A stretch of DNA of 64,000 nt from Sphingomonas alba (GCF_023516555.1 NZ_JAMGBD010000001.1:1789623-1853622), one strand, 5' to 3'. Numbered from the stretch's first letter, positions 1 to 8,298 are shown. A program made the numbers and translations. Notes: generated from the letters alone by a model not told the origin.

Positions 1-450
1 AGCCGACTGCTGCGAACGCGCGCATTTGCTGTTTGGATCGAGGGTGAACGACGAACGAAGGTCGAAGTCCACGGGCATCTTTGGATGGGGCCGGGCTTAA
101 CGGTCGACTGGGAAGGCGGAGCTACCGCCAATAGAACGTTTAGTATGCACTCGATTGGCGTCGAGGTTGAGCCGACCGAGCTGGATGAGCTCCTTCACGT
201 TACCGGCCTCGAAGTGCCAAGTAATGGTAAAGCGGGAGCGCCAGGAAAGGTGGCAGTTTGGCATCAATTCTATGCCGAACTGATGCGCCTAATTGATACT
301 GGTGAGTTGCTCAGCTTCTCCACCCAGTCTGCGCTCCGCGACCATCTGTGCGAGGCGGTGGGCGGCAATCTCTCTGACGAAACAATAAAAAAACACGTGA
401 GATTGGCATGGATGCAATACCGGGAAGGCCGAGCAGATTTGGCGCCCTGA
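1..450 (+). CDS. Hypothetical protein, 5'-truncated by the window edge
   Basis: The frame is open from base 1 with no stop, so the gene probably begins outside the window; an internal ATG at 85 would give 121 residues. No family is recognised. The C-terminal half looks helical and includes DETIKKHVRLAWMQYREGR. It lies 110 bp before an AlpA-like gene and shows less of the GC-rich wobble bias of the rest of the window. It is most likely a cargo or accessory gene of an integrated element. Function unknown. Confidence 0.5.
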   Translation, partial: SRLLRTRAFAVWIEGERRTKVEVHGHLWMGPGLTVDWEGGATANRTFSMHSIGVEVEPTELDELLHVTGLEVPSNGKAGAPGKVAVWHQFYAELMRLIDTGELLSFSTQSALRDHLCEAVGGNLSDETIKKHVRLAWMQYREGRADLAP

Positions 451-559
451 ATGCGAATTCCAACCAATTCATACCCATTGATACCTTCACCAAACCCTCC
501 AGCCAGAATGAGTCTCCCAGTCACGGCAATGGCGGCCGTGACACGAAGGGAGATTAACA

Positions 560-760
560 ATGGAGCCAATCGGCTTAAGCATCGCGGAAACAGGCCGAGT
601 TCTGGGCGGGGACGGGTCGCGGCTCTCGAGAGCAACCATCTATAGGATGATCGCGAGGGGCCAGCTGGAGGCCTTTAAGCTCGGGAGCCGCACCCTAATC
701 ACCGTGGCGAGCATCGAACGCTGCGCACAGACCGCACCGCGGCTGCGGGTGTTCTTGTGA
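560..760 (+). CDS. AlpA/excisionase-like helix-turn-helix protein
   Basis: A 66-residue protein with a single MerR-type winged-helix segment (residues 22-58, LSRATIYRMIARGQLEAFKL followed by GSRT), the usual architecture of AlpA/Xis-like DNA-binding proteins. Such proteins bind att or promoter DNA of integrative elements and control excision. The ATG at 560 follows a GGGAG box. Its stop overlaps the GTG of the next gene (GTGA), so the two are translationally coupled. No integrase is visible in the window. Alternatively it could be a plain DNA-binding regulator. Confidence 0.65.
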   Translation: MEPIGLSIAETGRVLGGDGSRLSRATIYRMIARGQLEAFKLGSRTLITVASIERCAQTAPRLRVFL

Positions 761-1386
761 GCCGGCGGCGCAACCGGAAGATGGCATCTAATGGCCGGAA
801 TCTGATCGGGGGACGGTTTATTCAGTTCCAGCGATCGTTCCTTCACTCAGCCCAGGTCAGCGCTCTCTCGCTTCCATCGCGCTGGCTGTTGGTCGAGCTC
901 CAGGGCATGTTCAACGGGACTAACAACGGCACCCTTTTTCTTTCGGTGAGAGATGCAGCGGCGCGCCTCAGTTTGGTCGACCTGAAGGCGGCCAGGAAAG
1001 CTTTCGACGAACTGATTCAGCTAGGTCTCATCTCCGAAGCCATCGGCGCGTCTTTTTCAGTCAAGGCCGACGAAGTGTCGCGCGCGCGCGCGTGGCAATT
1101 GAATTGGCTTGAAAAAGGCGGTCTGGAAAACCTCCGACCCGTCGATTGCGCCCGTCTTTCCAAGAAGCAGAATGTCAGGCTTCTCCGTCGCTCGTCCGTG
1201 CTCAAGCGGTACGTAAAAAACTACGTCCAGGGGGATTTCGCGGTGACGAATTCCAACACGCTGGAGGCTCGGATGGCACACTCAGACCAATGTCGCGTGG
1301 AGAATTCCTCCACGCCCCCGAATGAAAACGGCGGATTTTCGCCAATACCTCGTGAAGCGAAATCCACCCCGCACATAGTACCATAG
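757..1386 (+). CDS. Hypothetical protein coupled to the excisionase-like gene
   Basis: 209 residues from a GTG start that overlaps the upstream stop. Residues 45-110 (LPSRWLLVELQGMF, VRDAAARLSLVDLKAARKAF, ELIQLGLISE) resemble a winged-helix fold of the kind seen in replication or mobilisation proteins of integrated elements: helices that could read DNA, then a beta-wing. The C-terminal third is polar and low in complexity. I do not recognise a named family. Coupling to the AlpA-like gene suggests an element-maintenance role; this is inference. Confidence 0.5.
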   Translation: MSRRRNRKMASNGRNLIGGRFIQFQRSFLHSAQVSALSLPSRWLLVELQGMFNGTNNGTLFLSVRDAAARLSLVDLKAARKAFDELIQLGLISEAIGASFSVKADEVSRARAWQLNWLEKGGLENLRPVDCARLSKKQNVRLLRRSSVLKRYVKNYVQGDFAVTNSNTLEARMAHSDQCRVENSSTPPNENGGFSPIPREAKSTPHIVP

Positions 1387-1918
1387 GGTAAGGGGCGCGA
1401 CGGCTGTATCTTGGCCGCCAACATCCATCCTGAGACACTTCTATCCGGCGGCCGCTCGAATGATCGAATTCGGGCCGGCCGGCGTGCGCAAGCGAGACAG
1501 GCTAAAGTGTGGGGCAGTAAGGGGCGACCCAAGGCATCTGGCGACACTCTGAGCTGCCCCCCTTCACCGCCGCCAAAAGACGACGGATGCTTGACGAAAA
1601 CCATGGTGATTTCAGCTGCAACCAGAAAGAAATTACCCATCGGCGGGTCGGTGGCCGGGTTTGTTGGCGCGGCTGCTGCGGAATCAGCGTCCGCCGAACA
1701 CAGCCTCGAATGCCGCCGAAAATCTTCTACCGTTACCCCATTGGCACCCACAGGGATCGGCATTTCCCCCGAATCGGCTGACCCGTTTCCCTGCTGAAAT
1801 GACCTGCATCAACCATGCAGCTATGCGGCTCGGCGAAGCTCAGCCTCGCAATCCGTTTCAAAGCGTCAGTTGACCAGGAACGGCCTAGGGCGCAATCGCG
1901 CGGGAGATGGGCAGAGCG
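1387..1918. other. Intergenic stretch between element edge and moa operon
   Basis: About 530 bp without a convincing gene. Open frames exist on both strands but have no ribosome-binding site, recognisable domain or neighbour coupling. No tRNA or obvious att direct repeat was found. The right-hand part probably carries the moaD promoter and a candidate FNR-type site at 1799-1812. Confidence 0.5.
1799..1812. promoter_or_regulatory. Candidate FNR box upstream of moaD
   Basis: ATGAC-CTGC-ATCAA matches the FNR/ANR dyad TTGAT-N4-ATCAA at 8 of 10 positions. It lies 107 bp before the moaD start. An 8/10 match is weak alone, but it fits the set of sites before other nitrate-respiration genes here. 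Confidence 0.4.
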
Positions 1919-2161
1919 ATGAAGGTACTCTTCTACGGAAAGCTGAGAGGCGTTCTCGGGTCAGAGGTCGACGTGTCGATTGAGACACCATGCACTGTGG
2001 CCGCCTTGCGAACTTTGCTTGTCGCCGAGCATCCGGGTGCGGCGGAGTGGCTTCAGGACCGCCGGGTACGCGCGGTCGTTGGCGACACTTTCGTCGACGA
2101 CACGCATCAGTTTGCGACCGGAGACAGAGTAGAATTCCTCGCGCCGGTGTCGGGCGGCTGA
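1919..2161 (+). CDS. moaD: Molybdopterin synthase small subunit MoaD
   Basis: 80-residue ubiquitin-like sulfur carrier. Its C-terminus is thiocarboxylated and donates sulfur, with MoaE, to cyclic pyranopterin monophosphate to make molybdopterin. The sequence starts MKVLFYGKLR and ends PVSGG; the terminal Gly-Gly is the thiocarboxylation site. An in-frame ATG at 1907 would add four residues; 1919 is preferred because GGGCAGAG precedes it and it starts at the family's usual point. The stop overlaps the moaE start (TGATG). First gene of moaD-moaE-moaB-moaC-moeA, which makes the cofactor needed by the NarG downstream. Confidence 0.9.
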   Translation: MKVLFYGKLRGVLGSEVDVSIETPCTVAALRTLLVAEHPGAAEWLQDRRVRAVVGDTFVDDTHQFATGDRVEFLAPVSGG

Positions 2162-2619
2162 TGACGGTCGTGGCGAAACTTGAGGAACGAAGCCTTGATC
2201 CGCCCGCGGAACTTGCCGAGCTCATGCACACCTGCAAGGGCGCAGGCGCAGTCGTCACCTTCGTTGGACTGGCGCGCGCGAAGAGCCGCGCCGGGGATAC
2301 GGTCGACGTACTTGTCCTCGACCATCACCACCAACTGACTGCGAAATCGCTTCAATCGATTGCGGCCGCGGCAGCCGAGCGCTTTGCCATCAGCCATACC
2401 CGCGTGGTTCATCGTTGCGGCCGAATGCGGTGCGGCGATCCGATCGTCTTCGTCGGCGTGGCATCGCCGCATCGGCGTGCAGCCTTCGAAGCCGCTGACT
2501 ATTTAATGGACCGCTTGAAGACAGAAGCCGTATTCTGGAAGCGCGAGGAGGGCGAGTCCGGCACGAACTGGATCGAACCGACCGAAACCGACTACGCCGA
2601 CCGCCGTCGCTGGGAGTGA
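2161..2619 (+). CDS. moaE: Molybdopterin synthase large subunit MoaE
   Basis: 152 residues; the catalytic subunit of molybdopterin synthase. The family pattern is visible: GAVVTFVGLAR near the N-terminus, then VVHRCGRMRCGDPIVFVGV and SPHRRAAFEAADYLMDRLK. The near-C-terminal substrate lysine region is present as KTEAVFWKREE, followed by NWIEP. The start overlaps the moaD stop by one base, giving stoichiometric coupled translation of the two subunits. The central DHHHQLTAKSL replaces the more usual EYE-type segment, a mild divergence. Overall length is normal for MoaE. Confidence 0.9.
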   Translation: MTVVAKLEERSLDPPAELAELMHTCKGAGAVVTFVGLARAKSRAGDTVDVLVLDHHHQLTAKSLQSIAAAAAERFAISHTRVVHRCGRMRCGDPIVFVGVASPHRRAAFEAADYLMDRLKTEAVFWKREEGESGTNWIEPTETDYADRRRWE

Positions 2620-2622
2620 GCT

Positions 2623-3159
2623 TTGGCCGGAGTTGACGAAAGCCTGACCTTTTATCCTCTGCGGATCGCGGTCCTGACGATTTCGGACTCAAGGACGGAG
2701 GAAACGGATAAGTCCGGTAACCTGCTCGCTGAGCGACTTGGCACAGCCGGTCACGAACTCGCCCGTAAGGCGATCGTTACGGATGATGTCGAAGCCATAC
2801 GCACCCAGGTCCGCGCCTGGGTCGAAGACGAATCTGTCGATCTCATCATTGCGACGGGTGGTACCGGCTTCTCTCCCCGCGATGTCACGCCCGAGGCGGT
2901 GAAGCCACTTTTCCGGCGCGAAATGGACGGCTTTTCGGTGCTGTTCCACCAAGCGAGCTTCGGTACCGTCGGCTTCTCGACGCTGCAATCGCGCGCCTTT
3001 GCGGGACAGGTCGACGATACGTTCGTCTTCTGCCTTCCTGGATCAACCGGCGCCTGCCGCGACGGCTGGGACCTTGTCCTCGTGCACGAACTCGATAGCC
3101 GTTACCGCCCCTGCTCTCTGGCAGGCCAGATTCCGCGGCTGAGGCATCTTTGCGCATGA
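2623..3159 (+). CDS. moaB: Molybdenum cofactor biosynthesis protein MoaB/MogA family
   Basis: 178 residues; adenylyltransferase-type MoCF-binding fold that activates molybdopterin before molybdate insertion by MoeA. Visible motifs are RIAVLTISDSR, the nucleotide-binding loop IIATGGTGFSPRDVTPEA, and FCLPGSTGACRDGWD. The start is a TTG at 2623, four bases after the moaE stop, with GGGAG just upstream; no better in-frame start exists. MoaB and MogA are hard to separate by eye, and MoaB fits the operon best. It overlaps moaC by 4 bp. Confidence 0.88.
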   Translation: MAGVDESLTFYPLRIAVLTISDSRTEETDKSGNLLAERLGTAGHELARKAIVTDDVEAIRTQVRAWVEDESVDLIIATGGTGFSPRDVTPEAVKPLFRREMDGFSVLFHQASFGTVGFSTLQSRAFAGQVDDTFVFCLPGSTGACRDGWDLVLVHELDSRYRPCSLAGQIPRLRHLCA

Positions 3160-3641
3160 GCAAACTCACCCATCTCGACGGCGAAGGCCGCGCAAAGATG
3201 GTAGACGTCTCGGGCAAAGCGTCGACCCTGCGGACCGCAGTAGCGCACGGCACTTTGGCGTGTGAGAGCGGAACCCTCGATCAGGTACGTACCGGCGCTG
3301 CGCCGAAGGGATCGGTCGTGCGCACGGCAGAGCTTGCCGGCATCATGGCAGCCAAACGGACCGCGGAGCTGATACCGCTCTGTCACCCCTTGCCGCTGAC
3401 CAAGATCGAAGTCCGGATAGATATGGATGACAGCCTGCCGGGCTTCCGGGTGGCTGCCGAAGTGCGGACCGAAGGCGTCACGGGCGTCGAGATGGAGGCG
3501 CTTACGGCGGTTTCGGTCGCCTGCCTGACCTTGTTCGACATGCTCAAGGCGATCGACCGCTCGATGGTCATCGGCGGCGTTGAGGTGGCGTCCAAGACCG
3601 GCGGCAATTCCGGCGACTGGCAGCGGTCCGGTCAGGCATGA
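3156..3641 (+). CDS. moaC: Cyclic pyranopterin monophosphate synthase MoaC
   Basis: 161 residues. MoaC converts 3',8-cyclo-7,8-dihydro-GTP (made by MoaA) to cyclic pyranopterin monophosphate. Hallmarks are LTHLDGEGRAKMVDVSGK at the start, AAKRTAELIPLCHPLPLTKI, MEALTAVSVACLTLFDMLKA and the terminal KTGGNSGDW. An upstream TTG at 3150 is possible; ATG 3156 is chosen because it overlaps the moaB stop as ATGA and has GAGG upstream. Its partner moaA is 17 kb away on the other strand, next to narK. Confidence 0.93.
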   Translation: MSKLTHLDGEGRAKMVDVSGKASTLRTAVAHGTLACESGTLDQVRTGAAPKGSVVRTAELAGIMAAKRTAELIPLCHPLPLTKIEVRIDMDDSLPGFRVAAEVRTEGVTGVEMEALTAVSVACLTLFDMLKAIDRSMVIGGVEVASKTGGNSGDWQRSGQA

Positions 3642-4825
3642 TCAGCTTCGAAGAAGCGGTTGCGCTCGTAAAAGGCGCCGCTGTTCCCCTTGGCACCGAG
3701 ACCATCGGCCTTGATACGGCCGCAGGCCGCGTGCTCGCTGAGCCAATCGTCGCGCGCTTGGATTCGCCGCGTTCGGACGTGTCTGCAATGGACGGCTACG
3801 CGCTGCGTGACGCAGACCTCGACCAGCTTCCCGTGGAGCTCCATGTGGTCGGAGAGTCTTTCGCCGGACGAAGCTGGAATGGGGAATTCGGCCCGGGCGA
3901 GTGTGTGCGAATCTTCACCGGCGCACCAGTTCCAGCCGGTGCCGACCGGGTGGTCATTCAGGAAAATGTCCGGCGCGACGGAGAAGTCGCAACCATTGAG
4001 GCGCACCCTGGACATGCACGCCACATTCGGACCCAGGGCAGCGATTTCAGGCGGGGCAGCGAACTAATTTCTGCCGGACGGCTTCTTGACCCTCTCGCCG
4101 TAGTCTGCGCGGCGGCAGCCGATGTAGATTCGCTGGTGGTGCATCGAGTTCCGCGGATGCGAATCCTCAGCACGGGCGATGAGCTGGCCGAGCCCGGATC
4201 GGCCTGCAACCGGGACGACGCTATTCCCGAGAGCGTGTCCTTCGGTATCGCGGCACTGGCAAGGCAGTGGGGCGGTGAGGTTGTCGGTCGATCCCGACTC
4301 AGAGACGACCTTGAGGAAATGGAGCGTAGCGCTGCCGAAGCTTTGGTCGATACGGACTTGGTAGTCGTTACGGGTGGCGCATCCGTTGGCGAAAAAGATT
4401 TCGCGAAGACGATGTTCGGGCCTGCTGGATTGGAGCTCATATTCTCCAACGTGGCGATCAAGCCGGGGAAGCCGGTCTGGCTTGGGCGTGCAGGCAAGAC
4501 CTTGGTCTTGGGGCTGCCGGGCAATCCAACTTCGGCCCTTGTAACCGGAAGGCTGCTGCTCGCGCCGCTGCTCGCCGGCCTTTGCGGACGGGAGCCGGAC
4601 GAGGCGCTCAATTGGCGGAACGCCTCGCTCGCATCAGATTTGAGCGAATGCGGCCCTCGGGAAACTTTCCATCGCGGACGGTCGGTTGGGGAGCGTGTCG
4701 AGCTTCTTTCGAACCAGGATTCGAGCGCGCAAATGACGCTTGCCCAAGCCGACCTGCTCGTGCGCCAACGCGCGGCCGCGCCCGCCCTTACGACAGGCGA
4801 ACCGGTCCAGGTTTTGGATTTCTAG
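3638..4825 (+). CDS. moeA: Molybdopterin molybdotransferase MoeA
   Basis: 395 residues; inserts molybdate into adenylylated molybdopterin. MoeA landmarks are SAMDGYALRD near residue 50, the cofactor-binding STGDELAEPG near residue 175, VVTGGASVGEKDF near residue 245, and KPGKPVWLG followed by GLPGNPTSALV near residue 290. It starts by ATGA overlap with moaC and ends tail-to-tail with mobA, the two stop codons sharing a palindromic CTAG. Length and domain order are typical. Confidence 0.93.
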   Translation: MISFEEAVALVKGAAVPLGTETIGLDTAAGRVLAEPIVARLDSPRSDVSAMDGYALRDADLDQLPVELHVVGESFAGRSWNGEFGPGECVRIFTGAPVPAGADRVVIQENVRRDGEVATIEAHPGHARHIRTQGSDFRRGSELISAGRLLDPLAVVCAAAADVDSLVVHRVPRMRILSTGDELAEPGSACNRDDAIPESVSFGIAALARQWGGEVVGRSRLRDDLEEMERSAAEALVDTDLVVVTGGASVGEKDFAKTMFGPAGLELIFSNVAIKPGKPVWLGRAGKTLVLGLPGNPTSALVTGRLLLAPLLAGLCGREPDEALNWRNASLASDLSECGPRETFHRGRSVGERVELLSNQDSSAQMTLAQADLLVRQRAAAPALTTGEPVQVLDF

Positions 4826-5403
4826 CCAGCGAGGAGTTCCTCGGCTGTTTTCAGATCTGAGACACTATTGATGTTGAAGAAGGGATCGACCGGGTCGCTG
4901 GGCCATTCGACAGCGATAAAACCCGCCTCTTCGGCGAGCCCGTTGAGCGAGCGGCGGCCCGAGGCCAGATACTTGGGCATCAAAGCCAGTACCTCCGGTA
5001 GCCAGAGGCCGCAGACCGGGTGAAGCCTGGCGGCACTGCTGGCGATGGCGGCTCGATTTTCACCGATTGCCGCTCCCAAACGATCCGCAAGATCGTCGGG
5101 GAGAAAGGGCATGTCAGCCGGAATGGTGAGCAATGCATCTGCTCCTTGCGCATTCGCAAAGCGCAGCCCGGCGACCAGGCCGCCAAGGGGGCCTTCGATC
5201 GACGGATCGTCGAGAACGACTGGAGCCTCGCAGGTTCCGATCTGTCGTTCTTCGCGCGCGGCCACGGCTAGGTGCGCGTTTGTCTTCCTTGCATAGCTCA
5301 GCGCATGATCAAGGAGAGAAACGCCCCCCAAGAGCCGCTGTGGCTTGCTGCCGCCGATGCGGCTTCCCTCGCCACCGGCAAGGATTACGAGCGCAGGCTT
5401 CAT
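4822..5403 (-). CDS. mobA: Molybdenum cofactor guanylyltransferase MobA
   Basis: 193 residues; links GMP to Mo-molybdopterin to make the bis-MGD cofactor used by DMSO-reductase family enzymes such as NarG. The N-terminus MKPALVILAGGEGSRIGGSK is the GTP-binding signature. TIPADMPFLP contains the Mg/nucleotide aspartate, and FFNINSVSDL is the usual C-terminal motif. The open frame extends 30 codons further upstream, but the family starts at MKPALV and the ATG at 5403 overlaps the stop of the upstream TSUP gene (ATGA). Confidence 0.9.
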   Translation of the reverse strand: MKPALVILAGGEGSRIGGSKPQRLLGGVSLLDHALSYARKTNAHLAVAAREERQIGTCEAPVVLDDPSIEGPLGGLVAGLRFANAQGADALLTIPADMPFLPDDLADRLGAAIGENRAAIASSAARLHPVCGLWLPEVLALMPKYLASGRRSLNGLAEEAGFIAVEWPSDPVDPFFNINSVSDLKTAEELLAG

Positions 5404-6140
5404 GTGAACAACAGCTTGAATGCGGCAATGACCAAGACGATCGCCAGGCCCTGCAGCAGGCGGTGCCGTGGCAGCCGCGAGACCCCGAGCCAAGTGCCGA
5501 GAAGCGCGCCGGCGAAGACGGAAGCCACCAGGATCGGTAGCGCCGCCGGAAGATGCTGCACGCTGGCGACGTTGCCGAGCAGACCAGCCGCGGAATTGAG
5601 AAGGATGAAGGCTGCGGCGACGCCAGACGTCTTGCGCGCGTCTTCCCAGCCGAAGAGGATGATGAGTGGGCTCAGAAAAATGCCGCCACCGGTCCCGGTG
5701 AGGCCGGCGAGCAAGCCGAGTGCGGCGCCACTCGGCAGCGTAATCGCAAGCGGCGGCGCATGGGTCGGCCGGGCAACCAGCCGCTCGGGCTGCCAGAACA
5801 AACGAGCGGCCGCGCCGAGGAGGATGACGCCGACCAGCGGGCGGTAGATCTCCGGCGCAAGGTGAATGGTGCCGCCGATGTACGCGGCCGGGGCCGCCGT
5901 TACCGAAAAAGCGGCAAGCAGGCGCCAGTTCGTCTGGCCCTTCATCGCAAATCGCGTAGCGGCGAAGGTCGCGACGACCAGATTCAACGCGAGCGCCGTC
6001 GGTCGCATGGTGTCCGGCGCGACGGAGAATAGCGCCATGATGGCAAGATAGGCGGAGGCCCCGCCATGACCGACGCTCGAGTAGAGCGCGGCTGCGATCG
6101 CCATTAGCGCGGCGATCCAGAAGATTGTGCTGCCGTCCAT
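5400..6140 (-). CDS. TSUP (TauE/SafE) family membrane permease
   Basis: 246 residues with about eight hydrophobic segments and two related halves typical of TSUP transporters, which move sulfite, organosulfonates or other small anions across the inner membrane. Conserved landmarks are SSVGHGGASAYLAIMAL near the N-terminus and GLLAGLTGTGGGIFLSPLII near residue 150. The start is ATG 6140, with AAGGGG just upstream; GTG 6146 is an alternative. Its stop overlaps the mobA start, so it is co-transcribed with mobA; a link to sulfur or oxyanion supply for the cofactor is inference. Substrate unknown. Confidence 0.75.
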   Translation of the reverse strand: MDGSTIFWIAALMAIAAALYSSVGHGGASAYLAIMALFSVAPDTMRPTALALNLVVATFAATRFAMKGQTNWRLLAAFSVTAAPAAYIGGTIHLAPEIYRPLVGVILLGAAARLFWQPERLVARPTHAPPLAITLPSGAALGLLAGLTGTGGGIFLSPLIILFGWEDARKTSGVAAAFILLNSAAGLLGNVASVQHLPAALPILVASVFAGALLGTWLGVSRLPRHRLLQGLAIVLVIAAFKLLFT

Positions 6141-6189
6141 TGCCACCCCTTCGCCGGAAACAGCTAGTTCGAGCGCTCTTGCCTGCTTT

Positions 6190-6210
6190 GCGCTAGATCA
6201 CTTCTAGCGC
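6190..6210. promoter_or_regulatory. Perfect 8-bp inverted repeat between TSUP and porin genes
   Basis: GCGCTAGA-TCACT-TCTAGCGC, two perfect 8-bp arms around a 5-bp centre, lies in the only divergent gap between the mobA/TSUP pair and the porin gene. The small odd spacer and lack of a following T-run fit an operator better than a terminator. No FNR-like dyad is seen in this gap. The cognate regulator is unknown. Confidence 0.45.
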
Positions 6211-6263
6211 TTGCGAGCCTGTCTAATTGCTGCGCGGACAACAACAAGTCAGGCAGAACGAAC

Positions 6264-7496
6264 ATGGCCAGGATCAACCAGGCAGTCCGGGTTGCGGCGG
6301 GCGCAACCGCATCACTGCTACTCGCCAGTCCGCTGTTGGCGCAGGACAAACCCAGCAGACCTGATCGGCTGGAAATCAAGCCCATCCTGGAAGCGCGGCT
6401 TCGATACGAGACGGTGGATCAGGGCGCGCTCGATGCGGATGCGGTGACCTTCAGGCTGCGCGCCGGAGCCGAAGCGAAGCTCGGCAAATTCTCGTTCCTT
6501 GCGGAGGGAGAGGGCACGCTTGCGCCCGTCAATAATTACAACGCCTTTCCCTTTCCGCTGGCAGACAATCAGCGCAGGACCCAATATGCGGTCGTATCGG
6601 ACCCCGAGAACATCGAGCTCAATCGGCTCCAGCTCCAGTACAAGACGAAAGACCTTGCCTTCACGCTGGGCCGGCAGCGCATCAATCTGGACGACCAACG
6701 ATGGGTCGGCGCAGTAGGTTGGCGCCAGAATGAGCAGACCTTTGATGCCATTCGCGGTGAGATGAAGCTGGGGTCAGTTTCGGCAGACATTGCCTATGCC
6801 GTCAACCAGCGGACTATCTTCGGTGGGGATGCCGGACCTCGAACCGGTATCGAAGGCAAATTCCTGTTCGCTGGTATTGGTGCCAAGCTCGGCCCCGTCC
6901 AGGGCAAGGTCTTCAGCTACCTCATTGATTATGACGAGACGTTTGCGCTGACGAACAGCAGCCAGACCTATGGGGGCTATCTCAGCACCGAGATCCCAAT
7001 CGGCAAGGCAAAGGTAACGGCGCGGGCCAGCTACGCACGCCAACTGGATTATGGCGATAACCCGTTCAGCTATGCTGCCGACTATTGGGCATTGGAGGGC
7101 GGGGCGAAAGCGTCGGGATTTACAGTTTCAGGAGGCGTGGAACTGCTTGGCAGTGATCATGGCCACTCCGTGCAGACCCCCCTCGCAACGCTGCACAGGT
7201 TCAACGGGTGGGCAGACGTCTTTCTCACGACACCGCCCCTGGGGCTTCAGGATGTCTATGTCTCGATCTCCAAGGCGTTCGACGGCGTCAGGATGCTGCC
7301 TGGACTCAATGCAAACATCGCTTTCCATCAATTCGACAGCGACAAGGGGAGTGTCGATTACGGGACGGAGTGGGACGCTTCGGCCGGCTTCAAGATCGGC
7401 AAGGCCGGCATTCTCTTCAAATATGCAGACTACGACGCCCAGCAATTTGGCGTCGATACAAGGAAGTTCTGGTTTCAACTCGAATGGAGCCTCTGA
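6264..7496 (+). CDS. Outer-membrane beta-barrel porin (alginate-export-like)
   Basis: 410 residues: signal peptide (residues 1-26, hydrophobic LLLASPLLA ending before QDKP), then amphipathic strands throughout and a C-terminal FWFQLEWSL whose last residue is an aromatic-flanked Leu. The alternating pattern, ARLRYETVDQG near the start and LGRQRINLDDQRWVG resemble the alginate_export-type porin family. It probably lets small solutes through the outer membrane. Between mobA and fnr in a nitrate cluster it may serve nitrate/nitrite passage, but substrate is inference. It is preceded by the palindrome at 6190. Confidence 0.7.
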   Translation: MARINQAVRVAAGATASLLLASPLLAQDKPSRPDRLEIKPILEARLRYETVDQGALDADAVTFRLRAGAEAKLGKFSFLAEGEGTLAPVNNYNAFPFPLADNQRRTQYAVVSDPENIELNRLQLQYKTKDLAFTLGRQRINLDDQRWVGAVGWRQNEQTFDAIRGEMKLGSVSADIAYAVNQRTIFGGDAGPRTGIEGKFLFAGIGAKLGPVQGKVFSYLIDYDETFALTNSSQTYGGYLSTEIPIGKAKVTARASYARQLDYGDNPFSYAADYWALEGGAKASGFTVSGGVELLGSDHGHSVQTPLATLHRFNGWADVFLTTPPLGLQDVYVSISKAFDGVRMLPGLNANIAFHQFDSDKGSVDYGTEWDASAGFKIGKAGILFKYADYDAQQFGVDTRKFWFQLEWSL

Positions 7497-7510
7497 CCAT
7501 CAGTTAGCGC

Positions 7511-8260
7511 TTAGTTGATATGATCGGCGCTCATTCCGTCGGCCATTTCGCTGAGTCCAGAACGGTTCAGTACTTCCACGCGGTTCTGTGCTTGGAGGCG
7601 GATGAGCCGGAGGCTGCGCAAATGCGCCAGCATCCGGCTTACGGTCTCCTTCGTGAGCCCGAGATAGTCGGCAATGTCGATGCGGGACATGGGCAGGTCG
7701 AAACAGGTCTCGGCCTTGCCGCTGGCGCGCTCGGCACGGTCGAGAAGGCCCAGAAAGAAGCTGGCCAGCCGTTCCGCGGCCGCCTTGCGGCCAAGAAGCA
7801 CCATCTGCCTCTGCGCCTCGGCCAGCTCATGCGCCGCGAGGCGATAGAGCTCTCTCTCAACCTGCGGGTGATCGCTGATGAACCTGTCAAAGGCTTCGCG
7901 CGAAAACCACCAAAGCTCCGTGTCTTCCAACGCTTCGACGGTGAAAGCATATTCTTCATCGATGCTGACCCCCAAGAAGTCGCCGGGGAACATGAAGCCG
8001 GTAATCTGCCGGCGTCCGTCGGCAAGCAGCGTGTACAGTTTCAAAGCGCCATGGGTGACCATGAACACGCGCCTGGCCGGGTCGCCCTCATGAAAGACCG
8101 ATTGTTCCGGCTTTAGGCGCTGCATAGTTCCCAAGGACCGCATGCCGGCAAGCGTTGGCGCGTCCAGCCCCCTGCAGATGGTGATCGGACGCACGGGACA
8201 GTCGGCGCAGGGGTGTCCCTCCGGAAGCGGTGTGAGGCTGGCGGTAGGTACGTAGGGCAA
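7511..8260 (-). CDS. Crp/Fnr-family regulator, FNR/FnrN type
   Basis: 249 residues: cyclic-nucleotide-type beta-roll (about 45-130), dimer helix (131-160) and C-terminal HTH (190-220). The N-terminal CADCPVRPITIC gives C18-x2-C21-x7-C29, three ligands of an oxygen-sensing [4Fe-4S] cluster. The recognition helix LTKETVSRMLAHL keeps the E-x2-S-R contacts that read TTGAT half-sites. The central fourth cysteine of E. coli FNR and FnrL falls where this protein has ELWWF (117-118), with no Cys; the only other Cys is 186. It is thus a probable anaerobic activator for the nar, hem, nrdJ and nnrS genes, with an altered cluster site. Confidence 0.85.
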   Translation of the reverse strand: MPYVPTASLTPLPEGHPCADCPVRPITICRGLDAPTLAGMRSLGTMQRLKPEQSVFHEGDPARRVFMVTHGALKLYTLLADGRRQITGFMFPGDFLGVSIDEEYAFTVEALEDTELWWFSREAFDRFISDHPQVERELYRLAAHELAEAQRQMVLLGRKAAAERLASFFLGLLDRAERASGKAETCFDLPMSRIDIADYLGLTKETVSRMLAHLRSLRLIRLQAQNRVEVLNRSGLSEMADGMSADHIN

Positions 8261-8298
8261 ACCTTGAATTCCCGAGCGTGATCCGGGCCAGCCGAAGA

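Noticed and set aside
1221..1763. 180-codon open frame on the minus strand
   Set aside because: Overlaps the 757-1386 gene, no ribosome site, no recognisable domain, low-complexity composition.
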